Positions 57,229 to 64,000 of a stretch of 64,000 nt of DNA are shown here, piece after piece. Under the pieces are notes generated by a model, which was not told the DNA's origin, ran no database searches, and worked only from the letters and a program-made list of their open reading frames with translations. The stretch's first letter is position 1. Every line of letters starts with the position of its first letter. The DNA is from Roseibium aggregatum (GTDB lineage: Bacteria > Pseudomonadota > Alphaproteobacteria > Rhizobiales > Stappiaceae), in the NCBI RefSeq assembly GCF_014692675.1, contig NZ_JABFCZ010000019.1, positions 1 through 64,000 on the forward strand, given 5' to 3'. A program made the translations under genes and the position numbers.

Positions 57229-58221
57229 ATGCTCCCCGGAGAGGACAAACCCCGTATGCTGAGACTACCCCTGGAAGCCCTCGGATGGCTGGGACGGCGC
57301 GGAACCGTGGCCGTCGCGGCCAGCCTGTTCGTGGGCATGGCGCTGCCGTCCTGGTCCGCCTATGCCCGGCCCTGGCTGTCTCACACCGTCTTCGTACTGC
57401 TGGTGCTTGCCTTCCTGCGCGTCGATCCGGTCGCCGTCCGCAGCCGGATGAAACGCCCTGTCCTGCTGCTTGCCGCCGGCGCCTGGATGATGCTCGGACT
57501 GCCGGCGATCGCCGTTTTGCTGCTAAAGGCCTTCGGGCTGACCGGCATCGGCCCGGAATTCACGCTCGCCATCTTCATCGTGACCGCCGCCCCTTCCGTC
57601 ATGTCCGCGCCCGCCTTCATCTACCTGATGGGCCTCGACGGCGCCCTCAGCCTCACGGTGCTGATCGCCTGCGTGCTGATGACACCGGCCACGGCCCCTC
57701 TGATGGGCGGCCTGATCCTGAACGGTGTCCTGCCGATCAGCGCGCCGGACCTTGCTCTCCGGCTGTTTCTCCTGCTCGGCGGCGCGTTTGTGGTCGCCTC
57801 GCTCATCCGCCTCGTCACCGGTCGAGAGCGGATCGTCGGCTACAAGTCCCAGATCGACGGGCTGAACGTGCTGATCCTGTTCTTTTTCGCGGTCGCGGCC
57901 ATGGACAATGTGGCAGCCACCTTCGCCGACCGTCCGCTCTACACCTTTGCGATCGCGGGCCTCACTTTCGTTGTCGCCTTCGCCCAGATCGGCCTCACCC
58001 TGCTGGTGTTCCAGCCGGCCTCGCGCGCCGATGCCTTCGTGATCGCCCATTCTGCGGGAAACCGGAACCTGGGGCTGATGGTCGCGGCCCTTGGCGGCAC
58101 GGTTCCGGAGTTCACATGGCTCTGGTTCGCGCTCGGCCAGTTGCCGATCTACATGCTGCCGCTGATGCTCAAGCCCTTCGGGCAGTGGTATTCGGAGAGC
58201 CATCCGCCAAAGACCACCTGA
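57229..58221 (+). CDS. BASS-family (bile acid:Na+ symporter-like) transporter
   Basis: 330-residue membrane protein with about ten segments (VAVAASLFVGMALPSWSAYA; FTLAIFIVTAAPSVMSAPAF; GNRNLGLMVAALGGTVPEFT). Family members are Na+-coupled carriers of organic anions such as bile acids, pyruvate or pantoate. Two in-frame ATGs exist (57229 and 57256); the second also has a purine-rich region but at long spacing, so the start is uncertain. Divergent from the dadA-like gene. Confidence 0.82.
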   Translation: MLPGEDKPRMLRLPLEALGWLGRRGTVAVAASLFVGMALPSWSAYARPWLSHTVFVLLVLAFLRVDPVAVRSRMKRPVLLLAAGAWMMLGLPAIAVLLLKAFGLTGIGPEFTLAIFIVTAAPSVMSAPAFIYLMGLDGALSLTVLIACVLMTPATAPLMGGLILNGVLPISAPDLALRLFLLLGGAFVVASLIRLVTGRERIVGYKSQIDGLNVLILFFFAVAAMDNVAATFADRPLYTFAIAGLTFVVAFAQIGLTLLVFQPASRADAFVIAHSAGNRNLGLMVAALGGTVPEFTWLWFALGQLPIYMLPLMLKPFGQWYSESHPPKTT

Positions 58222-58278
58222 CATCCGGGGAAATTATGCGTAACGTGCCCCCGTCCTGGGCACACAGGAGTTTGGTTT

Positions 58279-59022
58279 ATGAGAATTTTCAGTCGGGCCT
58301 GCGCCGCCGTTTCCGGCACCTTGCTCGCCGCTATCCTGGTCTCCTCGGTCCATGCCGGCGATTTTGCGGATCTCAGCATTATCGGTTTTTCCAAGGACGG
58401 CCGGCGTTTCGCCTTCGAGCAATATGGCATCCAGGACGGATCCGGCTTCCCCTATTCGGAAGTCTTCGTCATCGACGTCCAGAAAGACAGCTGGGTGAAA
58501 CCCTCGCCCTTCAAGTTCGTCGAAAAGGATGTGCCGGAAGGCGCCGATCCGGACGTGATGCTGGATGATACGCGGCATGTGGCAATACAGGCGGCGAGCG
58601 ATTCCGGCCTGCTGGACGGTATCGATTATTCCGGACAGACGGTCGGCGACAATCCGGTGACCGAAGTGAGCGCGGATCCGCATCTCATGGTCGTCAATCC
58701 GCGCAAGGTTGTCCCGGCGTTCGACGACCCGATGGAGTTTTCCATCGAGGAATACCCGCTGGCCTCAGACAAATGCGCCGGCTACGGCGCGCAGACCCGC
58801 GGCTTCCGGCTGACCATGCTCTACCAGGGAATGGCCAGGGTCCTGAACGACGACAACGACCTCCCCGAGAGCCGGGGCTGTCCGCTGTCCTACCGGATCG
58901 AACGGGTGATCACCCGTTATCCGGATGCGGGACCGCCGGTCTTTGCGGCCCTGATTCTCATGCAGACCCACGGCTTCGAAGGTCCTGACGGCCGTTATCT
59001 GGCGATAACCGGGCGGTTTTGA
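58279..59022 (+). CDS. DUF2259 exported protein
   Basis: 247-residue predicted secreted protein of the DUF2259 family. Signal peptide (MRIFSRACAAVSGTLLAAIL, cleavage near VHA at 26), then DLSIIGFSKDGRRFAFEQYG, the family opening, and YPEVFVIDVQ-like residues at about 62-70, KCAGYGAQTRGFRLTMLYQG near the end. CACAGGAG precedes the ATG. Function unknown; beta-propeller-like WD40-type starting motif. Confidence 0.88.
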   Translation: MRIFSRACAAVSGTLLAAILVSSVHAGDFADLSIIGFSKDGRRFAFEQYGIQDGSGFPYSEVFVIDVQKDSWVKPSPFKFVEKDVPEGADPDVMLDDTRHVAIQAASDSGLLDGIDYSGQTVGDNPVTEVSADPHLMVVNPRKVVPAFDDPMEFSIEEYPLASDKCAGYGAQTRGFRLTMLYQGMARVLNDDNDLPESRGCPLSYRIERVITRYPDAGPPVFAALILMQTHGFEGPDGRYLAITGRF

Positions 59023-59105
59023 CCCGATCTCCGGTGTCAGGCCGGGTCAGCTACTTGCTCCGGCCGGGATAGCGTGATAGCCGCCCGGCTGAGCCAAATT
59101 GCTAT

Positions 59106-59135
59106 GGGCGCCACACTTGGCGCCCGGCCTTTTCC
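59106..59135 (+). terminator. Hairpin with T-tract upstream of rpe
   Basis: GGGCGCC (59106-59112) pairs with GGCGCCC (59119-59125), then GGCCTTTTCCT. It could end the DUF2259 transcript or act as leader structure in the rpe mRNA, since the rpe ATG is only 22 bases beyond the stem. Confidence 0.45.
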
Positions 59136-59146
59136 TGGAGCCGGAA

Positions 59147-59818
59147 ATGACCCGTCACATCACCATCGCCCCCTCGATCCTCGCCTCCGACTTTTCCAAG
59201 CTCGGCCAGGAAGTCCGTGACGTCGTCGAGGCGGGAGCGGACTGGATCCATCTCGATGTCATGGACGGCCATTTCGTGCCCAACATCACCTTCGGCCCGG
59301 ACGTGATCAAGGCGCTGCGCCCGCACACGGACAAGGTGTTCGACACCCATCTGATGATCGAGCCGTGCGACCCTTACCTGGAAGCCTTCGCCAAGGCCGG
59401 GTCCGACATCATCACCGTCCATGCGGAAGCAAGCCCCCACCTGGACCGCTCGCTGCAGGCGATCCGCGCGCTCGGCAAGAAGGCCGGCGTCTCGCTCAAC
59501 CCGGCAACCCCGGAAAACGTCCTGGAATACGTGCTCGACCGGCTCGACCTGATCCTGATCATGACCGTCAACCCGGGCTTCGGCGGCCAGAAGTTCATCC
59601 AGGCCATGGTGGAAAAGACGGCCCGGATCAAGGCGATGATCGGCGACCGGCCGATCGACATCGAGATCGACGGCGGCATCACCCCGGAAACCGCGCCGCT
59701 GGTTTCTGCCGCCGGCGCCAATGTGCTCGTCGCCGGCTCCGCCGTCTTCAAGGGCGGCTCGGTGGACAGCTACGCCGCCAACATCTCCGCCATCCGCAAG
59801 GCCGCGGAAGAGGCGTGA
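59147..59818 (+). CDS. Ribulose-phosphate 3-epimerase
   Basis: Interconverts ribulose-5-P and xylulose-5-P in the pentose-phosphate or Calvin pathway. 223 residues, TIM barrel: [20 protein letters not shown] (6-25), [18 protein letters not shown] with the metal His/Asp, [33 protein letters not shown] and [17 protein letters not shown] sits before the ATG at 59147. A membrane protein gene and purB follow on the same strand. Confidence 0.96.
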   Translation: MTRHITIAPSILASDFSKLGQEVRDVVEAGADWIHLDVMDGHFVPNITFGPDVIKALRPHTDKVFDTHLMIEPCDPYLEAFAKAGSDIITVHAEASPHLDRSLQAIRALGKKAGVSLNPATPENVLEYVLDRLDLILIMTVNPGFGGQKFIQAMVEKTARIKAMIGDRPIDIEIDGGITPETAPLVSAAGANVLVAGSAVFKGGSVDSYAANISAIRKAAEEA

Positions 59819-59873
59819 AGCCGCTGCCGCTGACACCCTTTCTCAACCCTTTGCTGTCACGGTCCCGTGTCAA

Positions 59874-60428
59874 ATGTCAGGAGACAGAAAGCACGTGGTC
59901 AGCCCGGCCTCATTGAAATCCGGCATCCGGACCCTGCCTGAAAACCGGTGGCTCCCGGTCAGGGCCCTCGGGTTCTCTCTGGTCTGGGCCCTGCTGATCA
60001 CCGGCCTCGTCACGATCGAGCTCGCCCTCGCCAATCAGGGAATGACCGCCCGGACGACCGCCGTCGTGATCCTGTTCGCGCTCGGCTCCTTCGCCGGCGC
60101 CCTGTTCGCCCGGGCCCTGGCCGCGTTCCTCAGCCGGTTCCGTCCGCAGCAGAGCGCGCGCTTTGCCGCCATGTTCTTCGGCCTGATCACCGGCACGGTC
60201 GGCATGACCGCCTTTTTCCACTTCCTGCAGTTCCGCAGCTACTATTCCATGACCCACAGCGACATCCTGACGGTCCACTGGGCCATCGAGATGATCATGA
60301 CCGGCGCAAACGCGGTCTACATCTTCATGATCGAAAGCGCGATGCTGCTCCTGCCCTGGGGCCTGCCGCTCGCGCTCGCCGCAGCCTGGGACTATGCGAC
60401 AGCGCCGATCGAGCGCAAACGGCAATAA
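59874..60428 (+). CDS. Hypothetical four-helix membrane protein
   Basis: 184-residue membrane protein: ALGFSLVWALLITGLVTIEL, AVVILFALGSFAGALFARAL, FFGLITGTVGMTAFFHFLQF and the last pair near AVYIFMIESAMLLLPWGLPL. Basic C-terminus (PIERKRQ). No named family. The start is uncertain: ATG 59874 (MSGDRK) or GTG 59895, which has AGGAG ten bases upstream. Lies 55 bases after rpe and 75 before purB. Confidence 0.75.
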   Translation: MSGDRKHVVSPASLKSGIRTLPENRWLPVRALGFSLVWALLITGLVTIELALANQGMTARTTAVVILFALGSFAGALFARALAAFLSRFRPQQSARFAAMFFGLITGTVGMTAFFHFLQFRSYYSMTHSDILTVHWAIEMIMTGANAVYIFMIESAMLLLPWGLPLALAAAWDYATAPIERKRQ

Positions 60429-60503
60429 ATCGCGGCTCTCCATTGAGTGACGGCAAGGCGTCTGCTAAACGGCAGCCAGATTTTCTGAAAACGAGGACGC
60501 TCG

Positions 60504-61832
60504 ATGATCCCGCGCTATTCGCGACCGGACATGGTCGCCATCTGGTCGCCTGAATCCAAATTCCGCATCTGGTTCGAAATCGAGGCACATGCCTGCGATG
60601 CGCTTGCCGAACTGGGCGTGATCCCGAAAGAGGCCGCCAAGACCATCTGGGACAAGGGCGGCCCGGCCACCTTCGATATCGACCGGATCGACGAGATCGA
60701 GCGCGAAACCAAACACGACGTCATCGCCTTCCTGACCCATCTGGCGGAAATCGTCGGCCCGGACGCCCGCTTCGTCCACCAGGGCATGACCTCCTCGGAC
60801 GTTCTCGACACCTGCTTCAACGTCCAGCTCGTCAGGGCGACCGACATTCTGCTCGCCGACATGGACGCCCTGCTTGCCGCCATCAAGCGCCGGGCCTTCG
60901 AGCACAAGGACACGGTCACCATTGGCCGCTCCCACGGCATCCACGCCGAACCGGTCACCTTCGGCCTGAAGATGGCGGAAGCCTATGCCGAATTCGACCG
61001 CTGCCGCACCCGCCTGGTCAATGCCCGCGAGGAAATCGCCACCTGCGCCATCTCCGGCGCCGTAGGCACCTTCGCCAACATCGACCCGCGCGTGGAAGAA
61101 CATGTCGCCAAGGCGATGGGCCTGACGGCGGAACCTGTATCGACCCAGGTCATCCCGCGTGACCGCCATGCCATGTATTTCGCGACCCTCGGTGTCATCG
61201 CCTCGTCGATCGAGCGCGTCGCAGTCGAAATCCGCCATCTGCAGCGCACCGAGGTTCTGGAAGCCGAAGAGTATTTCTCTCCCGGCCAGAAAGGCTCCTC
61301 GGCGATGCCGCACAAGCGCAACCCGGTGCTGACGGAGAACCTGACCGGTCTGTCCCGTCTGGTGCGCATGGCGGTGACCCCGGCCATGGAAAACGTCGCC
61401 TTGTGGCACGAGCGCGATATCTCGCACTCCTCCGTGGAACGCATGATCGGCCCGGACACGACCGTCACCCTCGACTTCGCGCTGGCCCGCCTCACCGGCG
61501 TCATCGACAAGCTTCTGGTTTATCCGGAACGGATGATGGGCAACATGGATCGTCTCGGCGGTCTGGTGCACTCGCAGCGCATCCTGCTGGCGCTGACCCA
61601 GGCCGGCTGTTCGCGCGAGGACGCCTACCGCCTCGTCCAGCGCAACGCCATGAAGGTCTGGGAAAGCTACCAGGTCTCCGGTTCCGCCGGCGTCGACTTC
61701 CTGACCGAGTTGCTCAACGACCAGGACGTTCGCAAGTACCTGTCGGAAGATGACATCCGCGACCGCTTCGACCTTGGCTACCACACCAAGAACGTCGACG
61801 TGATCTTCAAGCGCGTGTTCGGCGAAAGCTGA
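60504..61832 (+). CDS. Adenylosuccinate lyase
   Basis: Acts twice in purine synthesis: SAICAR to AICAR and adenylosuccinate to AMP, each releasing fumarate. 442 residues, fumarase/aspartase superfamily: [14 protein letters not shown], catalytic His in [17 protein letters not shown], and the superfamily signature [18 protein letters not shown] (flexible Ser loop) around residue 263. Length and key residues are intact. Start [17 protein letters not shown] is typical. Confidence 0.97.
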   Translation: MIPRYSRPDMVAIWSPESKFRIWFEIEAHACDALAELGVIPKEAAKTIWDKGGPATFDIDRIDEIERETKHDVIAFLTHLAEIVGPDARFVHQGMTSSDVLDTCFNVQLVRATDILLADMDALLAAIKRRAFEHKDTVTIGRSHGIHAEPVTFGLKMAEAYAEFDRCRTRLVNAREEIATCAISGAVGTFANIDPRVEEHVAKAMGLTAEPVSTQVIPRDRHAMYFATLGVIASSIERVAVEIRHLQRTEVLEAEEYFSPGQKGSSAMPHKRNPVLTENLTGLSRLVRMAVTPAMENVALWHERDISHSSVERMIGPDTTVTLDFALARLTGVIDKLLVYPERMMGNMDRLGGLVHSQRILLALTQAGCSREDAYRLVQRNAMKVWESYQVSGSAGVDFLTELLNDQDVRKYLSEDDIRDRFDLGYHTKNVDVIFKRVFGES

Positions 61833-62055
61833 ACGGACGGCAAAGACCGGATCCGGGCGGCCCTTTGGGGCGAAACTTGTGCACTATGACCGGGACATGG
61901 CCGCCCGCAAGGCCAGACGGATGGGACGGCCCGACTGGGCCGGCCCCTGCCCTGACCACGGATGTTTGTTCCAGGTCAAAGACAAGTCCGCCTCATTTCC
62001 CGCAACAATGTCCTCTACAAACCAGGTCTGTGGGGCCCATGACCGGAGGACAGTC
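61833..62055. other. purB-BA14K intergenic region
   Basis: 223 bases. An imperfect 10-bp GC hairpin (61923-61946, one mismatch) about 90 bases past purB may end its transcript. GGAGG precedes the next ATG. Confidence 0.35.
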
Positions 62056-62640
62056 ATGCTTCTTAAAATCCTGAATGCCGGCTTTGCCGGCTGTCTTGCC
62101 GCAGCGACCGCCTTCACCGGTTTCGCCGGCCCGGCGCAGGCGCTGCCGCTCCCGCGGACCAACCCGCCGATCACGGAAGACCTCGGCGGAAACGTCATCA
62201 GGGTCCAGAACGAGATCCCCGCGAACCCGAAATGGATTTACCCGCGCAGCTACAAGGAGCGGTATGAACCGCCTGATAGCTATGGACATCAAGGACGGAC
62301 CAACCGCTCCCAAAGGGTCGACCGCTCCCAAAGGCATCACCGATCGAACAGGGGATTTTACCGGCACAACGGTCATACCTACTACAACGGCCACCGCGGC
62401 TATCGCCACCCGAGGCGCGGGTACCGGCAATATAACGGTTGGTGGTTCCCGCTCGGAGCCTTCACCTTCGGCACGATTATCGGCCCGGGCTATTACTACC
62501 CGTCTTACCCGTCGCGCGGCCTGAGCCAGGCCCATTACAACTGGTGCTACCGCAAATACCGGTCCTACCGGGCCTACGACAACACCTTCCAGCCCTATCA
62601 CGGGCCGCGCAAGGCCTGCCGGTCGCCGTACTGGCCGTAA
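62056..62640 (+). CDS. BA14K-family exported protein
   Basis: 194-residue exported protein. Signal peptide ([20 protein letters not shown], cleavage near AQA), an Arg/His/Tyr-rich middle ([20 protein letters not shown]), a hydrophobic glycine segment ([20 protein letters not shown]), and the BA14K end [22 protein letters not shown]14K is an immunoreactive, lectin-like protein family confined to Hyphomicrobiales, supporting the host assignment. GGAGG precedes the ATG at 62056; the frame extends upstream without family support. Confidence 0.88.
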   Translation: MLLKILNAGFAGCLAAATAFTGFAGPAQALPLPRTNPPITEDLGGNVIRVQNEIPANPKWIYPRSYKERYEPPDSYGHQGRTNRSQRVDRSQRHHRSNRGFYRHNGHTYYNGHRGYRHPRRGYRQYNGWWFPLGAFTFGTIIGPGYYYPSYPSRGLSQAHYNWCYRKYRSYRAYDNTFQPYHGPRKACRSPYWP

Positions 62641-62789
62641 TCGCGCCGGGAGCGAAGTGTTGTTTTTTCAGATGGCGGCCCCGGGCCGCCATTTTGGCAT
62701 GATGATAAAGACTGATTTCGTCATCTACCCTGTTATTCGACCAGCAACAAAGGTGGATTGGAACCGGCGGCCTTACCCCACATTCTGCC

Positions 62790-62934
62790 GTCATCACACG
62801 GCGAAGTCCGGGTGATCCAATCCACCTCGCCACATGCCGGGAAAGAGGGGAAAGAAACCTGTCTACGCTCTCTCACATCTCTCCGGCAAACGGACAGGCG
62901 AGTAGATTGCCCGGACTTCGCCGGGCAATGACAC
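62790..62934. repeat. Dispersed palindromic repeat, locus 2
   Basis: Unit a at 62790-62831 (GTCATCACACGGCGAAGTCC onward) and unit b at 62898-62934 (GCGAGTAGATTGCCCGGACT onward) are almost identical to the units at 46597-46709 but in the order a-b. They fill the 371-base gap between the BA14K and hydrolase genes; I see no other feature there. Confidence 0.8.
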
Positions 62935-63011
62935 TTGAGGAAAGTTGCAGTTGACACGGCTTTTCCACTTGCGCCAAGACAGCGGGAGAGACAAACAAAT
63001 TAGGTCCGAAC

Positions 63012-63569
63012 GTGAAAATTTCCGACACCGATATCCTGCTCGTTCCGGGCTACGGCGACACGCCGTCCGGACACTGGATGATGCGCTGGCAGGCCAAGAT
63101 GGCCAATGCCTGGGTCGTGGAACAGAAGAACTGGTTTCAGCCGGTGCGCAAGGTCTGGCAGGACGCGCTGGAAAAGCGCCTTGAGAAGACCACCCGTCCC
63201 GTCGTCCTGGTGGGCCATTCGCTTGGCTGCATCCTGATCGCCCATGCGGCCCACGCCCTGCCGAAGGACAAGGTCCGCGGCGCCTTCCTGGTTGCCCCGA
63301 CCGATCTGGAACGGGACGCGCCGAAACCGGCCTTCGACACCGGCAACTTCGTGCCCCTGCCCCGCGCCCCGCTGCCGTTTCCAGCCCATGTGGTTGCAAG
63401 CCGCACCGACCCGCATTGCGCCTACGCACGGGCCGAAGAGCTGGCAAAGGCCTGGGGCGCCACGTTCCAGGATGCCGGCGAAGCCGGCCACATCAACCTG
63501 GAAAGCGGCCGCGGTCCCTGGCCGGAAGGCATGATGTCGTTTGCCTATTTCATGAAGCGGCTGGGGTAA
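63012..63569 (+). CDS. RBBP9/YdeN-type alpha/beta hydrolase
   Basis: 185-residue serine hydrolase-like protein. ILLVPGYGDTPSGHWMMRWQ opens the family, nucleophile elbow VLVGHSLGCILIAHAA (Ser at about 70), GAFLVAPTDLERD, ASRTDPHCAYARAEELA with the Asp, and GEAGHINLESGRG with the His. The start is a GTG at 63012. Substrate unknown. A complete triad makes it probably active. Confidence 0.9.
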   Translation: MKISDTDILLVPGYGDTPSGHWMMRWQAKMANAWVVEQKNWFQPVRKVWQDALEKRLEKTTRPVVLVGHSLGCILIAHAAHALPKDKVRGAFLVAPTDLERDAPKPAFDTGNFVPLPRAPLPFPAHVVASRTDPHCAYARAEELAKAWGATFQDAGEAGHINLESGRGPWPEGMMSFAYFMKRLG

Positions 63570-63634
63570 TACGAAAGCGTCAGCCAATATCCGGCGAGAC
63601 GAAGCCCGAACTCAAAAATGTCAGCCGGTCTGCC

Positions 63635-63991
63635 TTATCGCCGAACGGACAAAGTACCGGCATTGCACAGAGTGATATGACGGCCACTATGCTGGCTGAA
63701 GATGTACTTCGAAAAAGCACTGTCTCGCTCCGGTCCCTCGGCAACGAGTGAAAGGCCGCCGGACCAGCGCCCCATCATCGTCAGCCTGAACACGATGGCC
63801 TCTTTGTCGGGATCGGATGGGTAGACGAAAAACGCTTTGAGTATCCCGCCATCATCTGCCATCCAGATTTTCTTCAACACGAACCCTTGATCGTTGTGAG
63901 GTCCGTCAGCCCAGCATTTGAAGGCTTTCTTGTAGGCCTCGTAAATCTCCGGCTCCTTGTCGTAAGGAATGGTGGCGTTCAGGGGCAGCAT
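63635..63991 (-). CDS. Hypothetical protein near the window end
   Basis: 118-residue soluble protein (IPYDKEPEIYEAYKKAFKCW; GFVLKKIWMADDGGILKAFF; VFRLTMMGRWSGGLSLVAEG). No signal peptide and no family recognised. The ATG at 63991 lies nine bases inside the window end, so a longer upstream form cannot be excluded. Convergent with the hydrolase gene. Confidence 0.6.
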   Translation of the reverse strand: MLPLNATIPYDKEPEIYEAYKKAFKCWADGPHNDQGFVLKKIWMADDGGILKAFFVYPSDPDKEAIVFRLTMMGRWSGGLSLVAEGPERDSAFSKYIFSQHSGRHITLCNAGTLSVRR

Positions 63992-64000
63992 GAATGAGCG

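Overview
The window reads as two pieces of alphaproteobacterial chromosome. Positions 1 to about 26.3 kb look like an accessory island: a truncated large serine recombinase at the left edge, metal and redox genes, an H-NS-like protein, a plasmid-type SSB and a ParDE pair. Many of its proteins resemble Rhodobacterales (Paracoccus-like) families. From about 27.3 kb onward the genes are housekeeping and typical of Hyphomicrobiales (Roseibium/Labrenzia/Pannonibacter-like): ppdK, ispE, ispB, usg, rpe, purB, a BA14K protein and a fused indolepyruvate ferredoxin oxidoreductase. The genus is an inference. No tRNA, rRNA, CRISPR array or complete insertion sequence was seen.

Island, 1.5-12.7 kb: this looks like one co-regulated redox and metal module. 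A minus-strand train encodes an Asp-rich secreted protein, a DUF2271 protein with a flavinylation-like motif, a PepSY-TM/flavodoxin/FAD reductase, ApbE, a P1B ATPase with a TPC motif and a VIT-type Fe/Mn transporter; most of these genes overlap or nearly touch. Next to it are a small Asp-tailed secreted protein, a PepSY protein and a NOX/ferric-reductase-like flavocytochrome. A divergent two-component system follows. Four promoters share one operator, TTCAG-N6-GTCAG with an 11-bp period, in fixed orientation 78-86 bp upstream of the start codon. That makes a self-contained regulon for extracytoplasmic electron transfer and divalent metal handling.

Island, 12.7-26.3 kb: H-NS, SSB, ParDE, a run-on ORF leading into a small secreted DnrO-like protein, LysR, a copper-chaperone-like HMA protein with a CPG-motif ATPase, a DUF924 protein, an SPC-motif ATPase, two membrane proteins (one cytochrome b561-like) and a TetR-controlled MacB/DevBCA-type ABC exporter. 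An excisionase-like HTH gene (26.6 kb) and AT-rich DNA (26.3-27.3 kb) mark the junction.

Host side, 27.3-64 kb: a CHASE4-GGDEF-EAL protein, meaB-ppdK, a TPR protein with ispE, pcp, ispB divergent from DUF2007 and a tRNA1-type methyltransferase, usg, a cytochrome c, a rhodanese divergent from ftrA, a MoxR/CoxE pair, lrgAB, an L,D-transpeptidase, a LivJ-type binding protein, a flavin reductase, a P1-family peptidase, the indolepyruvate oxidoreductase with its divergent Lrp regulator, an amino-acid oxidase/AEC operon, a BASS transporter, rpe, purB and small hypothetical genes. Intergenic DNA carries two dispersed palindromic repeat families and an 86-bp tandem duplication of the moxR 3' end.
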